Shown: piece after piece, positions 45,319 through 56,207 of the stretch
Position numbering within the stretch: the first letter of the stretch is position 1
Layout of the letters: each line of letters starts with the position of its first letter
From: Segetibacter koreensis DSM 18137
GTDB taxonomy: Bacteria; Bacteroidota; Bacteroidia; Chitinophagales; Chitinophagaceae
DNA length: 64,000 bases
Assembly (NCBI RefSeq): GCF_000374045.1
Contig: NZ_KB893348.1
Coordinates: 62,001 to 126,000, forward strand
Direction of reading: 5' to 3'
Made by a program: the position numbers and the translations under genes
Notes under the pieces: generated by a model
The model's input: only the letters and a program-made list of their open reading frames with translations
Told to the model about the DNA's origin: nothing
Databases searched by the model: none

Positions 45319-46514
45319 TTATAAAGCCACCCGGCGAGGAGGAAAAAAGCAACAATAAAAGGCGATGCAATTTTGGTAAATTGAAGCATAAGAAAAGTCA
45401 AAATAACAGCAATAACATTTCCAGAAGTAAAACGCGAGGGAATAGATAAAAATAAAAGTATAGTAGCACTAAACATAATACCCACTACCACCGCATTTAT
45501 ACCTTCCATAGCCCTAAAAATAATGACATACTTTTTCAAGTTATTCCAAATAGGGTAAAAGAAAAGTACAAGCAAAAGACTAGGAAGAAATATACCGATC
45601 GTGCCAATTAAAGATCCTAGAAGCTGAAAGCCAGGACCCCAATTCTTCAAAACCATGCCACCAACAAAACTTGCAATAGAAAAAATAGGACCTGGAAAAG
45701 CTTGAACCATACCAGCACCAGTAAGAAAGTCCGAAGCAGACATATAAGGAGTTTTAGCACGAATAACATATTGCTCAAACATCATTGTAATTAATACGCT
45801 CCCACCTCCAAACACAATACTGCCAAAACGATAAAAATTCTCAAATAAACTAATAGGTCTTCTTATAGGTAAATTATGAATACGGACATATTCACTGGCT
45901 ATCCCCGCAACCAAAAATATAAACGCAAATAGCCAAAGGTTTTGCCACTTAACCGGATACTTTTTAGAATCAAAATTAGGAATACGTTTATCACTAAAAT
46001 TACTTACAATACTACCGGCTATAATAAGCGAAGGAAATACCCAGGGTGATTTTACGAGATAAGTAACTAATGCAGCTCCCAGCATTATAAAAAAGGTCGC
46101 TGGGTTTTTTATAGATATTGAATAACTTTTAAAAGCAGAATAGGCCAAAAATCCCACTGCCATAGGTTGGATAAACCTAAAAATAAAGTCGAGGTTCTTA
46201 TTATTATATTCAAGTAAAAAACCCAGGCCACCCATCAATACGCACGCAGGAATAATCCAAATGGCCAGGGTAAGAACTGCTAAAGCTACTCCTCCCCTTT
46301 TGTATCCTATTAAGGTAACAGTTTGGGTACTGCTGGCACCAGGAAGAAGTTGAACGAAAGCATTTATCTCCAATAACTCTTGTTCTGATATATATTTATG
46401 TTGCTGAACGAATAACTTGTGCATTCTTACAAAATGCATCTGAGGACCGCCAAAAGCAGTAAGACTATGACGAAGCACTGTCCTTAAAAAAGGTATATGT
46501 CTAATGATCTTCAA
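45306..46514 (-). CDS. chrA: Chromate transporter ChrA family (two-domain type)
   Basis: 402 aa, TTG start (a stop lies two codons upstream). ChrA halves each carry [14 protein letters not shown] and a PG-motif: [20 protein letters not shown] in the first, [20 protein letters not shown] in the second. About ten to eleven hydrophobic segments. Family members export chromate or similar anions. It overlaps nadD at its 3' end by 13 bases, convergent. Confidence 0.92.
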   Translation of the reverse strand: MKIIRHIPFLRTVLRHSLTAFGGPQMHFVRMHKLFVQQHKYISEQELLEINAFVQLLPGASSTQTVTLIGYKRGGVALAVLTLAIWIIPACVLMGGLGFLLEYNNKNLDFIFRFIQPMAVGFLAYSAFKSYSISIKNPATFFIMLGAALVTYLVKSPWVFPSLIIAGSIVSNFSDKRIPNFDSKKYPVKWQNLWLFAFIFLVAGIASEYVRIHNLPIRRPISLFENFYRFGSIVFGGGSVLITMMFEQYVIRAKTPYMSASDFLTGAGMVQAFPGPIFSIASFVGGMVLKNWGPGFQLLGSLIGTIGIFLPSLLLVLFFYPIWNNLKKYVIIFRAMEGINAVVVGIMFSATILLFLSIPSRFTSGNVIAVILTFLMLQFTKIASPFIVAFFLLAGWLYNQFL

Positions 46515-46559
46515 TAACTATCAGGAGAATTAGAAGTAATTAATAAGAGTGAAAGATCG

Positions 46560-47504
46560 TCACTTTTTTAATCCAATTTCTCTAAGTCTTTCATCTAAGT
46601 ATTCACCAGCGGTAATATCCGGATAAGCTTTTGGATGTGAACTGCTGATACAGTTGTCTAGGCTTGCAAGACTCATACTGCTTCTCGGATGCAAGAAAAA
46701 GGGAATGGAAAACCTTGACGCGCCCCACAGCTCTCTTTTAGGATTAACAACACGATGAGTTGTACTCCTAAGCCTGTTATTTGTTAACCTTTGAAGCATA
46801 TCACCAACATTTACTACAATTTGATCAGGCGCGGAAATAACAGGCTCCCACTGTCTCTTATTTGTCAGTATCTCTAAACCATCTGCGCTTGCTCCTACTA
46901 ATAGAGTTATCAGGTTTATATCTTCATGCTGCTCTGCCCGTATAGAACTGTTTGGCTCAGCTGTGATGGGCGGATAGTGAATACATCTTAAAATACTATT
47001 GCCATTATAAATATGCTCATCAAAAAAATGTTCATCCAACCCTAAGTATAAAGCAATTGATTGTAAAATATGAGTGCCACTTTTTTCAAAATTTGTAAAA
47101 GCTTGTGCTAAAATTTCATTGAATTCTTTAATTTCATGCACTTCAACATTATTAGGATACTCCCTTTTAACCACGTCTCCATCCTTAACTGTTTGACCGT
47201 ATTGAAAAAACTCTTTTAAGTCTGGACTCTTACTCCCCTTTGCATGCTCCCTTCCAAAACTTGTATAACCGCGCTGGCCGGCTAAACCGGGAATCTCATA
47301 CTGCGTTTTTTTCTCCATTGGTAATGAGAAAAAGTCCTTAACACATTTGTAAAGCTTTGTAATTGTTTCTCCAGGTATTCCGTGGTTATTTATAGCAACA
47401 AAACCAACTTCTTCGTAGGCTTTTCCTAATTTCTTAACAAAAGACGTTTTTAAGTTAACCGAACCGCTTAAGAAGTCAGAAAGATCAACAGCTGGAACTG
47501 ACAT
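46560..47504 (-). CDS. 2OG-Fe(II) oxygenase, isopenicillin N synthase family
   Basis: 314 aa. N-terminal VPAVDLSDFLSGSVNLKTSF and GFVAINNHGIPGETI are the DIOX_N opening; HEDINLITLLVGASADGLEIL carries the H-x-D iron pair, VVNVGDMLQRLTNNRLRSTTHRV the third His with the arginine of the 2-oxoglutarate site, and RFSIPFFLHP follows. Function in Bacteroidota unknown; most likely an oxygenase of small metabolites. Downstream of and on the same strand as recQ. Confidence 0.9.
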   Translation of the reverse strand: MSVPAVDLSDFLSGSVNLKTSFVKKLGKAYEEVGFVAINNHGIPGETITKLYKCVKDFFSLPMEKKTQYEIPGLAGQRGYTSFGREHAKGSKSPDLKEFFQYGQTVKDGDVVKREYPNNVEVHEIKEFNEILAQAFTNFEKSGTHILQSIALYLGLDEHFFDEHIYNGNSILRCIHYPPITAEPNSSIRAEQHEDINLITLLVGASADGLEILTNKRQWEPVISAPDQIVVNVGDMLQRLTNNRLRSTTHRVVNPKRELWGASRFSIPFFLHPRSSMSLASLDNCISSSHPKAYPDITAGEYLDERLREIGLKK

Positions 47505-47608
47505 AAATAATATTAAAGAAAGAAAATTAAAAAATTACTCTAGTTTAACTTACAACTGCTCTCGAATTTGAAACACGACTTACGAGCTCAAAAATAACAA
47601 TAATAAAA

Positions 47609-47631
47609 AACCCCACATTACAGGTGGGGTT
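47609..47631 (-). terminator. Terminator after recQ
   Basis: An 8-bp stem (47609-47616 with 47624-47631, AACCCCAC) with a 7-base loop, followed on the minus strand by TTTTTTATT. It lies 10 bases beyond the recQ stop. Confidence 0.85.
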
Positions 47632-47640
47632 CAAATAATT

Positions 47641-49956
47641 TTAGTTACCATATTCGCTCAAAAACTTTATCCGCATGATTTTAAGCTGCTCCCAATCATA
47701 TCCACCGTCCGCTAATTCCTCTTGAGCAACATCTAGTGAAGAAGTTTCACAGCTGCGGAAATAATCTATTATTTCTTCCTGCTCATCTTCATCGAGCATA
47801 TTATCTATTGCGTAACCAAGATTAAGCTTAGTTCCACTTGCAACAATAGTCTCCATTTCTTCCAACAAATCGTCTATCCTTAAATCTTTTGTTTTTGCTA
47901 TTGTCTCCAAAGGAATTTTCTTATCTACATTTTGTATAATAAAAATTTTATTGCTGCTTTTATTAGCAACACTTTTCATTACGAAATCATCTGGTTTCTC
48001 TATTTCATTTTCTTCTACATACTTCCCAATCAGTTCAACAAAAGGCTTACCATATTTTAATGCTTTCCCTACACTCACTCCCTGGCACTTTTCCAATTCT
48101 TTTAAAGTTGTAGGATAGATGGTTGCCATGTCCTGTAAAGAATTTTCAAGAAAAAGAACAAACGGAGGCAAACCTTTCTTTTTTGCTTCTTTTTGTCTCA
48201 ATTCTTTTAACATCTCAAATAGAACATTATCAGCTGCTGAACCTACTGCGGCTACAGGCGCATCCGGCTCTTCGTCATCTTCAGAATTAGCATCTTCAAA
48301 CTTATTATTTAAAGAAATAAGAAAACTTGAAGGCTTCTTTATAAAAAGTTCCGAAGTTGGAGTAAATTTCAATAAACCGTATTCCTCTATGTCTTTTACA
48401 AGAAGGTTAGCCAGAAGCATTTGCCTTATAAGACTATTCCAATAATGTGAATCTTCATCGCTGCCGGTACCAAATACAGGCAAATTATTATGGTTGTACA
48501 TCTGTATCTGAGGTGTCAGCTTGCCCATAATTACATTAACAACATAATCTATTGCAAATCTCTGGTCTAACGCCTTTACTGTTTTAAGAACTTTTACAAC
48601 ACTGTCTTTTGCCTCTATTTGTTCCTTTGGCGTGCAGTTATCGCAACCCCCTGTTCCAGCACACTTGGAAGTATCCCAATCCTCACCAAAATAATGAAGC
48701 AACACTTTTCGACGGCAAACGCTTGTTTCAGCGTAACTGACCGTTTCATTAATTAATTGGGCGCCCACTTCACGTTCGCTTAATGGCTTATCACGCATAA
48801 GGTGTTCTAATTTAGACACATCCTTATGAGAATAATATAATATACATTTTCCTTCTAATCCATCTCGACCTGCTCTTCCTGTTTCCTGGTAGTAGTTTTC
48901 AATACTTTTTGGAATATTATAATGAATAACAAAACGAATATCAGGCTTGTCAATACCCATTCCAAATGCAATTGTAGCGACAATTACCTGCGTATCTTCC
49001 TTCAAAAATTTATCTTGCCTTTCTGCTCGTAGCTTTGCATCTAAACCTGCATGGTAAGCCACCGCTTTTATTTTATTCGCAACAAGAATTTCTGCAAGTT
49101 CTTCAGTAGTTTTTCTGTTTAGGGTATATATTATGCCACTTTTACCAACATTTTGAGAAATGAACCGAACAATATTTTTTATTGTCTGATCTTTTTTAAT
49201 TTTTGGCTGAATTTCATAATATAAATTCTCCCTGTTAAAAGAAGAAATAAAAATAGTAGGATTACGAAGACCAAGGTTTTTTAAAATATCACTCTGTACT
49301 TTAGGTGTTGCGGTGGCAGTTAGGGCAATAATAGCTACGTTAGGATTAATGACAGACATCATTTCTTTCAGCCTGCGGTATTCGGGCCTGAAATCATGTC
49401 CCCATTCAGAAATGCAATGAGCCTCATCTACCGCGAAAAAAGATATTTTTAAATCACTAAAAAAATCGAGATTCTCCTGTTTTGTCAGCGTTTCCGGTGC
49501 TACGTAAAGCAACTTTGTTTTGCCTTCCGTCAAATCTGACTTCACCTCGCGCTGTTGCGCCTTAGTAAGAGATGAATTAAGAAAATGAGCAACATGATCT
49601 TTTTCACTATAGCCTCTTACCAAATCTACCTGGTTCTTCATTAGAGCAATGAGAGGACTTACTATAATAGCACATCCCTCCATCATCAAAGCAGGTAACT
49701 GGTAACACAAGCTTTTTCCACCGCCGGTTGGCATAATAACAAAAGTGTCTTTACCACTTAAAAGACTATTAATCGCTTGTTCCTGTGTGCCTTTAAATTT
49801 ATCAAAACCGAAATACTCTACCAGATATTTATGCACGTCATAATTGTGTTCGTGCACCTGAGAAACTGCTGATGTAGTTGTTTTTTTAGATACTGTCCCT
49901 TCTGAAGATACTTTCTTCGCTGCTGTTTTTTTTATAGTTGTCTTACTCGGCATCAT
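47641..49956 (-). CDS. recQ: ATP-dependent DNA helicase RecQ
   Basis: 771 aa, longer than E. coli RecQ (about 610). Residues 1-38 are a lysine/threonine/serine-rich tail ([17 protein letters not shown]). Then the SF2 core: MPTGGGKS with K81, DEAH in [45 protein letters not shown]. The RQC zinc-binding region ([24 protein letters not shown]) and an HRDC-like domain ([20 protein letters not shown]) follow, plus a further C-terminal segment. It unwinds DNA 3' to 5' in recombination and fork repair. The basic tail may bind DNA. Confidence 0.95.
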   Translation of the reverse strand: MMPSKTTIKKTAAKKVSSEGTVSKKTTTSAVSQVHEHNYDVHKYLVEYFGFDKFKGTQEQAINSLLSGKDTFVIMPTGGGKSLCYQLPALMMEGCAIIVSPLIALMKNQVDLVRGYSEKDHVAHFLNSSLTKAQQREVKSDLTEGKTKLLYVAPETLTKQENLDFFSDLKISFFAVDEAHCISEWGHDFRPEYRRLKEMMSVINPNVAIIALTATATPKVQSDILKNLGLRNPTIFISSFNRENLYYEIQPKIKKDQTIKNIVRFISQNVGKSGIIYTLNRKTTEELAEILVANKIKAVAYHAGLDAKLRAERQDKFLKEDTQVIVATIAFGMGIDKPDIRFVIHYNIPKSIENYYQETGRAGRDGLEGKCILYYSHKDVSKLEHLMRDKPLSEREVGAQLINETVSYAETSVCRRKVLLHYFGEDWDTSKCAGTGGCDNCTPKEQIEAKDSVVKVLKTVKALDQRFAIDYVVNVIMGKLTPQIQMYNHNNLPVFGTGSDEDSHYWNSLIRQMLLANLLVKDIEEYGLLKFTPTSELFIKKPSSFLISLNNKFEDANSEDDEEPDAPVAAVGSAADNVLFEMLKELRQKEAKKKGLPPFVLFLENSLQDMATIYPTTLKELEKCQGVSVGKALKYGKPFVELIGKYVEENEIEKPDDFVMKSVANKSSNKIFIIQNVDKKIPLETIAKTKDLRIDDLLEEMETIVASGTKLNLGYAIDNMLDEDEQEEIIDYFRSCETSSLDVAQEELADGGYDWEQLKIMRIKFLSEYGN

Positions 49957-50248
49957 TTAATTGTTTCCATTTCACCTATACGGCAGTTTTCTTAAGGTCG
50001 TTTTAGATAAAACAATTCTTTACCAAACTTTTAGTATTTAAAGTTTTGATAAAAACCTCAAAATTTTTATGGTTAGCGAAGTTAGTGAATGACCGCTGTT
50101 AAATAAAAAGGCCATTTGTTAAAGTTTAACTCTACACCTTGCCTAAATAAATATTTAAACAGGCAAAAGGTATTTCTTTGTTTGGAGTTTCTGAATCTTA
50201 ATATCGCAGTCGATTATATTAAATTAATCAATAGTATTTTTACCATCA

Positions 50249-51214
50249 ATGAATGAAATGATATCTACTACAGCCTTGAGAACCATTCGGTTAGAAGCTG
50301 AATCTATAGCGGGATTGTCCAAATACATTGATAGCGATTTCGAAAAAACAGTTGAAACAATTTTTAATTGTAGAGGACGATTAGTAATCAGCGGCGTGGG
50401 CAAAAGTGCAATAATAGCACAAAAAATAGTTGCTACCCTTAATAGTACTGGTACTCCCAGTGTGTTTATGCACGCTGCTGATGCTATACACGGAGATATA
50501 GGAATGGTTCAAAAACCAGATGTGGTAATGCTGATAAGCAAAAGCGGTGAAAGCCCTGAAATAAAAGTACTTATTCCGTTAATTAGGAATTTCGGTAATA
50601 TACTAATAGGAATGGGTGGAAACAATACCTCTTTTCTTGCTAAAAATTGCAACTATTTTTTAAATACCGCAGTCTCTCAAGAAGCGTGTCCTAATAATCT
50701 TGCTCCAACCAGTAGTACAACAGCACAAATGGTAATGGGAGATGCTATTGCAGTGTGTTTGATGACAATGGCAGGGTTTAAGGGTGAAGATTTCGCGAAA
50801 TATCACCCGGGCGGCAACCTCGGAAAAAGATTATACTTAAAGGTGCAAGATTTATACGTTTCTAATGCAAAACCCGCAGTTTCACCTGAGGCAGGGTTGA
50901 AAGCGATAATTGTAGAAATAACAAAGAGCCGATTAGGAGCAACTGCAGTTACAACACCAGATGGAAAGGTGTGTGGAATTATAACTGATGGTGACCTAAG
51001 AAGAATGCTTGAATCAAGCAGCACTCTTGAAAATATAAAGGCTACAGATATATTAACTGCTAATCCAAAAAGCATTTTAGCAGATGAACTTGCAGTGAAT
51101 GCGCTGGAAATTTTACGAAATTGTGATATTAGTCAACTAATAGTTATATCGAAAGATTATTTTTATCTTGGCATGCTTCATTTACATGACCTGGTAAAAG
51201 AAGGAATTGTATAA
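50249..51214 (+). CDS. kdsD: Arabinose-5-phosphate isomerase (KpsF/GutQ family)
   Basis: 321 aa. A SIS domain (GRLVISGVGKSAIIAQKIVA; AADAIHGDIGMVQKPDVVML) with ISKSGESPEIK, then two CBS domains (ATAVTTPDGKVCGIITDGDL; ILRNCDISQLIVIS). It interconverts ribulose- and arabinose-5-phosphate for KDO synthesis in LPS. manC starts 34 bases downstream, so the two form one envelope-sugar operon. Confidence 0.95.
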   Translation: MNEMISTTALRTIRLEAESIAGLSKYIDSDFEKTVETIFNCRGRLVISGVGKSAIIAQKIVATLNSTGTPSVFMHAADAIHGDIGMVQKPDVVMLISKSGESPEIKVLIPLIRNFGNILIGMGGNNTSFLAKNCNYFLNTAVSQEACPNNLAPTSSTTAQMVMGDAIAVCLMTMAGFKGEDFAKYHPGGNLGKRLYLKVQDLYVSNAKPAVSPEAGLKAIIVEITKSRLGATAVTTPDGKVCGIITDGDLRRMLESSSTLENIKATDILTANPKSILADELAVNALEILRNCDISQLIVISKDYFYLGMLHLHDLVKEGIV

Positions 51215-51248
51215 TAAAAAAAAGGATTATTACACCATAAATTCCAAA

Positions 51249-52331
51249 ATGAATAAAAATCAATTTGTAGCAATCATTGCCGGCGGTATAGGCAGTAGAT
51301 TTTGGCCTAAAAGCAGGGTAAGTTATCCAAAACAATTTCTTGATATATTAAACACAGGCAAAACATTAATTCAATATACTTTTGAACGCTTTCAGCAATT
51401 TATTCCAAAAGAAAATATTTATATTATTACCTTAAAGGAATACTCAGCAATAGTAAAAGAACAGTTGCCTGAAATAAATGAAGAAAATATAGTTTCAGAA
51501 CCAAGTCGTAAAAACACAGCGCCATGTATTGCATTTATTTCATTTAAAATAATGCAGACAAATCCGGATGCTACACTAATAATTGCACCCGCAGATCATC
51601 TCATATTAGATAATGCCACCTTTGAAGAAACATGTAAAAAAGCATTTGAATTTGTACATAGTAATAACGCCCTAGTAACTTTAGGTATTAAGCCCACTTA
51701 CCCCAATACAGGTTATGGCTATATACAGCACGAGGCAGAGTCTGTAGAAGATAATATATTTAAAGTAAGAACCTTTACCGAAAAACCTAACCTGGAGCTA
51801 GCAAAGACTTTTCTATTAAGCGGCGACTTTTTATGGAATGCGGGTATCTTCATTTGGAAAGTATCTACAATTATCAACAAGTTTGAAACTCACCAGCCAG
51901 AAATTTTTGAACTTTTTTCTGCAGAAAAAGAAAAATTTAATACTGAAGAAGAAAAAAATGCATTGGACAGTATATACCCCTTATGCACAAGCATATCGAT
52001 TGATTATGCTATAATGGAAAAAGCAGACAACGTGTATGTAATTCCAAGCAGCTTTGGATGGAGTGATTTGGGAACTTGGACTAGTGCGTATGATAACCTC
52101 GAAAAGGATTACCTGGGAAATGCAATAGCAGGAGACAAGGTTATGGTAATAGACTCTACACAGTGTATGATTTCAGCTCCCCATGAGAAGCTTTTGGTTC
52201 TGCAAGGACTAAACAATTTTATTGTTGTAGACACAGAGGATGTTTTATTAATATGCAAAAAAGAAAAAGAACAGGAAATCAAGGAATATGTAGCAGAAGT
52301 AAAAAGAAACATTGGAGATAAATATCTATAG
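51249..52331 (+). CDS. manC: Mannose-1-phosphate guanylyltransferase
   Basis: 360 aa from the ATG at 51249 (an upstream extension needs TTG and overlaps kdsD). N-terminal VAIIAGGIGSRFWPKSR, FSEPSR-type SEPSRKNTAPCIAF, IIAPADHLI, GYGYIQHE and FVVDTEDVLLICKK near the end. Length fits the nucleotidyltransferase without the C-terminal isomerase domain of bifunctional ManC. It makes GDP-mannose from mannose 1-phosphate for surface polysaccharides. Confidence 0.94.
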   Translation: MNKNQFVAIIAGGIGSRFWPKSRVSYPKQFLDILNTGKTLIQYTFERFQQFIPKENIYIITLKEYSAIVKEQLPEINEENIVSEPSRKNTAPCIAFISFKIMQTNPDATLIIAPADHLILDNATFEETCKKAFEFVHSNNALVTLGIKPTYPNTGYGYIQHEAESVEDNIFKVRTFTEKPNLELAKTFLLSGDFLWNAGIFIWKVSTIINKFETHQPEIFELFSAEKEKFNTEEEKNALDSIYPLCTSISIDYAIMEKADNVYVIPSSFGWSDLGTWTSAYDNLEKDYLGNAIAGDKVMVIDSTQCMISAPHEKLLVLQGLNNFIVVDTEDVLLICKKEKEQEIKEYVAEVKRNIGDKYL

Positions 52332-52418
52332 GCAGTTTCTGTTTCCCAAATTGTAGTTAAAAGACCAATTACGAAATCGATAACAATTGTACATGTGTAA
52401 TATTGAAGATTAAAATTT

Positions 52419-53195
52419 TTGTTATTGTTTCAAAATAAACTTCAAATATCTTTTTGTCTTTCTTTAATCCTCTTAAGTGCACAGGTAGGAATTTCTCAAA
52501 AAATAACGATAAGCGGAACAGTATATGATATAACCAAAAAAACACCCATAGAATTTGTAAGTGTTGTAAGTACTTCAGGGAAAGGAACAGTCACAGATTC
52601 TTTGGGACAATATAATCTGACCGTAAACGAAACCGATTCTATCTATTTTTCATTTTTAAATAAACCAACTCCCAAATATTTCGTAAAAAATATTCAGAAT
52701 CCCGGATCATTTGATATTTCTATTTTAAGAAAAGTGAAAGAGTTACCTGAAGTATTTGTAAAACAAAGAAATTACCATTTGGATTCTTTGCAAAACAGGT
52801 TAGACTATCAGAAAATTTTCGATTACCGAAAACCAGGATTTAAAACCTCAATCAATCCTTATGAAGCTAATGCCCCGGTGGGTTTAGATCTGGATGAATT
52901 TATAAACATGTTTAAATTCAAAAAGAATAAAAGGATGCTGGCCTTTCAACGAAGATTGGAGCAGGACGAAAAGGAAAAGTACATCGATCACCGGTTCAAT
53001 AAAGGCCTAGTTAAAAAACTCACAGGATTAAACGCCCCTGAAATAGATAGCTTTATGAACGAGTACCGGCCAACCTTTGAAATGACAACTCAATTTAACG
53101 ATCTTGAATTTGGACAATTTATTGTAGAAGCATTTAAGTATTATAAAGCAGGAATAAAGGTTAACAAACAGGCTTTTACAAGAACACAGGAGTAG
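52419..53195 (+). CDS. Secreted protein with carboxypeptidase-regulatory-like domain
   Basis: 258 aa. No ATG in frame: TTG at 52419 or 52425 is the likely start, because TGA lies shortly upstream. A Sec signal (FCLSLILLSAQVGISQK) precedes a CarboxypepD_reg-like domain (ITISGTVYDITKKTPIEFVS, TVTDSLGQYNL), and a C-terminal helical part (RMLAFQRRLEQDEKEKYIDH, FEMTTQFNDLEFGQFIVE) with no family recognised. Such small SusC-like-domain proteins are common in Bacteroidota. Lies just downstream of manC. Confidence 0.7.
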   Translation: MLLFQNKLQISFCLSLILLSAQVGISQKITISGTVYDITKKTPIEFVSVVSTSGKGTVTDSLGQYNLTVNETDSIYFSFLNKPTPKYFVKNIQNPGSFDISILRKVKELPEVFVKQRNYHLDSLQNRLDYQKIFDYRKPGFKTSINPYEANAPVGLDLDEFINMFKFKKNKRMLAFQRRLEQDEKEKYIDHRFNKGLVKKLTGLNAPEIDSFMNEYRPTFEMTTQFNDLEFGQFIVEAFKYYKAGIKVNKQAFTRTQE

Positions 53196-53216
53196 AAATA
53201 CTTATTACAAGTTCGA

Positions 53217-53810
53217 TTAAAAATTATTCTGATCATCATTTTCCTCTAATTTCTCCATTTCATCACCACCGAGGCTGTAGTAACTGTTTTCTTCGTCTTC
53301 CTGCCCTACTGTGTTCTGGTCATTACCTTCTAACTCAGCATCTGGAACATCGAGGTCTTTTCCTGTCATCGGAACCCAACCCCTTGCTCTCAGTTCTTCA
53401 TCTTCGTCCATGTCCATGTCCGCATCTTTCGGTCCTAAAATTAAAAGGTCCTCGTCTGTCACATCAGCATCTGTACCAGCAACCATTCCTAAATCATCAG
53501 GTTCTTCTTCATTTGCCTGTGTAAAGTCCGGCTCTATTTCTGGAGTTCCTTCGATCCTCTTAATATGATCGGAGGGAATTTTATGCGACCGTGTAAGATT
53601 TTCTACATCAACGTCTACTCTTTCAATATCATTTCCTTGATTCAATATATCTTCTTTAGCAGGATAGTGGGGATAACCTGGAAAATCCTCATCAATCTTT
53701 TCATCATTAGACTCTTCCACTTCTTTAGGAGTATCTATAACTTCATCCGGATCATTAGTAGTGGGCTGATGACTCGTATTAGTTTCTTTTGGATCAGTTT
53801 GCATTGACAT
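53217..53810 (-). CDS. Very acidic hypothetical protein
   Basis: 197 aa, rich in D and E and probably disordered; no homology recognised. Short blocks include DEVIDTPKEVEESNDEKIDE, GYPHYPAKEDILNQGNDIER and RARGWVPMTGKDLDVPDAEL. The regular alternation of acidic clusters with PG/GP-containing blocks and the pattern of DPDEV and DADV recurs. No signal or membrane segment. Convergent with the gene at 52419. May be a stress or binding protein; this is a guess. Confidence 0.6.
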   Translation of the reverse strand: MSMQTDPKETNTSHQPTTNDPDEVIDTPKEVEESNDEKIDEDFPGYPHYPAKEDILNQGNDIERVDVDVENLTRSHKIPSDHIKRIEGTPEIEPDFTQANEEEPDDLGMVAGTDADVTDEDLLILGPKDADMDMDEDEELRARGWVPMTGKDLDVPDAELEGNDQNTVGQEDEENSYYSLGGDEMEKLEENDDQNNF

Positions 53811-54129
53811 TGTGGTTGGATTTAAGGGATTGTATAAAAAACATATGCCGCAAAAGAAATCTGATTTTAACTAACCACCCTTTTGAGGCATTAAATAAAA
53901 ACATCGGTCTCTGTACACATTTTTATAAACTTTTAGTAATTGCCGTTACTTAAACTAGAACGAACTTGACTCTAAGTTACATAAAAGTGAAACAAAGCTG
54001 TTTCTCACAAATTAATCTTTTTGATAACTGTTAATCAATTTGTTTTTCTAAAATAGATTGACGATGGCATGCTTTTATTGCTCCGATTACCAAGTATTTT
54101 AATTAATAATTTAACGATTTATAAGAAAT
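53811..54129. other. Intergenic region, divergent
   Basis: About 320 AT-rich bases between the acidic protein gene (-) and the metallo-hydrolase gene (+). Nothing recognised beyond A/T tracts. Confidence 0.5.
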
Positions 54130-55122
54130 ATGAAAAATAATGCAGAGGTATTATCTAGTATGTTTACGGTAGCGCCCGGTGTGTGGGGAAGAAAGGACGT
54201 TTTCGTAAATTTCTACATGATCCAGGATCTGGAAAATAATGAATGGGTTTTGGTTGATACGGGCTTAAAATGGTCTGCTTCTAAGGTGAAGGAAATGGCA
54301 GACTATCTTTTTGGTGTAGGAAGTAAACCAGAAGCAATTATCTTAACACACGGTCACTTCGACCATGTAGGTTCTGTAGAAAGCCTTGCAGAGGAATGGG
54401 ACGTACCTGTGTTTGCCCACCATTTGGAAATACCTTATCTAACAGGCCAATCAGACTATCCACCACCCGACCCTACAGTGGGCGGTGGTTTAATGGCTAC
54501 AATGTCCTTCTTATACCCTAACAGCCCCATAAATATATGGAAGCATGTAAAAGTATTACCTGGCAACGGATCTATACCAGTTTTACGCGAATGGAAATAT
54601 ATTCACACTCCTGGCCACTCTCCAGGTCATATTAGCCTATTTAGAGAAAGTGACGGAGTCTTAATAGCCGGAGATGCTTTTGTAACTACGAAACAAGAAT
54701 CAGTGATTTCTGTAATGCTGCAAACAAAAAAACTTTCCGGTCCACCTAAATACTTTACATGTGACTGGGATGATGCAAGAAACTCAGTTGAAGAGCTTAT
54801 TAAACTGAGCCCTAAAATTGCAGCTACCGGCCACGGACAGCCAATGCGCGGACTCGAATTGCAGGAATCGTTGAAAGAACTTAGCAATCACTTTGATACT
54901 GAAGCTATACCAGAACAAGGCAGATACGTACCAAATCCAGCAATTACTAACGCAAATGGGGTCATTTATGTTCCGCCAAAGAAACACTTGAAAAATGAAC
55001 TACCCCTTAAAACTTTCGGCTTTACAGCGCTTGCTACTGCAGGACTAGTATGGGCACTATACAAAAAGAAAAAGAAAATCCGGGCCCATGAGCACTTGCT
55101 TGAGGTAGAGTACAATTATTAA
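54130..55122 (+). CDS. MBL-fold metallo-hydrolase with C-terminal membrane helix
   Basis: 330 aa. The zinc motif H74-x-H76-x-D78-H79 (ILTHGHFDHVG), then HTPGHSPGHISLF, GDAFVTTKQES and a GHGQPM motif: complete beta-lactamase fold. After residue 270 there is a linker (NANGVIYVPPKKHLKNELP) and a single hydrophobic helix (about 297-316, FGFTALATAGLVWALYKKKKKI), so the protein may be anchored in the inner membrane. Substrate unknown. A terminator follows. Confidence 0.9.
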   Translation: MKNNAEVLSSMFTVAPGVWGRKDVFVNFYMIQDLENNEWVLVDTGLKWSASKVKEMADYLFGVGSKPEAIILTHGHFDHVGSVESLAEEWDVPVFAHHLEIPYLTGQSDYPPPDPTVGGGLMATMSFLYPNSPINIWKHVKVLPGNGSIPVLREWKYIHTPGHSPGHISLFRESDGVLIAGDAFVTTKQESVISVMLQTKKLSGPPKYFTCDWDDARNSVEELIKLSPKIAATGHGQPMRGLELQESLKELSNHFDTEAIPEQGRYVPNPAITNANGVIYVPPKKHLKNELPLKTFGFTALATAGLVWALYKKKKKIRAHEHLLEVEYNY

Positions 55123-55140
55123 TCTTCCTTAAAAAAGCAC

Positions 55141-55181
55141 TAAAAAAAGACATTATAAAATACATATAATGTCTTTTTTTA
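55141..55181. terminator. Bidirectional terminator, 17-bp stem
   Basis: Arms 55141-55157 and 55165-55181 pair perfectly, with core AAAAGACATTATA and a 7-base loop, and A- and T-runs on the two sides. It lies between the MBL gene end and the convergent nadA end. Confidence 0.9.
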
Positions 55182-55199
55182 TAGTTACCTAATTGAAAT

Positions 55200-56207
55200 T
55201 TATCCAATTAAGCCGGCTGCCCTGCTTATGTCGAGCATTCGATCTATTGGCTTTTTAGCTGCAAGACGTAGTTGCTCATCCATTAGGATCTCAGGTGTTT
55301 CGTATTCCATACACAAATACAGTTTTTCAAGATTGTTTAGTTTCATATAAGGGCAGTCATTACATGCACAATTATTATTTGGCGGTGCAGGAATAAAAGT
55401 TTTATAAGGTGCATCTTTTTGCATCTGGTGCAAAATACCCGTCTCGGTAGCGACGATAAACTCATTGAATTTGTCTGTAACAGCATATTTTAACAACTGC
55501 GTGGTGCTACCAATAAAATCAGCAACACGAAGAACAGCTTCTTCACATTCAGGGTGAGCTATGACCTTTGCATCAGGGTGTCGAACTTTTAGCTTCGTAA
55601 TTTTTTCCAGGCTAAAGATTTCATGTACCATACATGCTCCATTCCACAACAGCATGTTTCGCCCTGTTTTTTTATTTAAAAAACCACCTAAATTTTTATC
55701 AGGGGCAAAGATTATTTTTTGATCAGCCGGCAGACTGTTCAAAATTGCCTCGGCGTTGCTACTGGTACAAATAATATCACTTAGTGCCTTTATTTCAGCA
55801 GTGCAATTAATATAACTAATCACCAGATGATCAGGATGCTTTTCTTTAAAAGCTTTGAACATATCTGCAGGTGCGCTATCTGCTAAAGAACATCCTGCTT
55901 TTAAGTCGGGCAAAACCACTTTCTTAGTGGGATTAAGAATTTTAGCGGTTTCGGCCATAAAGTGTACTCCTGCAAATACTATCATATCTGCGTTAGTAGA
56001 TTGAGCCTTTTGCGCCAAACCTAAACTATCACCTAAAAAATCTGCCACATCCTGTATATCTGCCTCCTGGTAATAATGGGCGAGCACAATCGCATTCTTT
56101 TCTTTTTTCAGTCTTTCAATTTCTGAAAATAAATCCATCTGTACATCTATATCTATGTCCAGGAAACCTTTTTCTTCTACTTTATTTTTTGCTTCAGCAA
56201 TGTTCAT
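55200..56207 (-). CDS. nadA: Quinolinate synthase A
   Basis: 335 aa. [20 protein letters not shown] is the quinolinate-synthase start; the Fe-S cluster cysteines lie in [21 protein letters not shown] and [28 protein letters not shown] also fits. It condenses iminoaspartate with dihydroxyacetone phosphate in NAD synthesis. No nadB neighbour in the window. Divergent from the PpiD-like gene across the candidate oriC. Confidence 0.96.
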   Translation of the reverse strand: MNIAEAKNKVEEKGFLDIDIDVQMDLFSEIERLKKEKNAIVLAHYYQEADIQDVADFLGDSLGLAQKAQSTNADMIVFAGVHFMAETAKILNPTKKVVLPDLKAGCSLADSAPADMFKAFKEKHPDHLVISYINCTAEIKALSDIICTSSNAEAILNSLPADQKIIFAPDKNLGGFLNKKTGRNMLLWNGACMVHEIFSLEKITKLKVRHPDAKVIAHPECEEAVLRVADFIGSTTQLLKYAVTDKFNEFIVATETGILHQMQKDAPYKTFIPAPPNNNCACNDCPYMKLNNLEKLYLCMEYETPEILMDEQLRLAAKKPIDRMLDISRAAGLIG

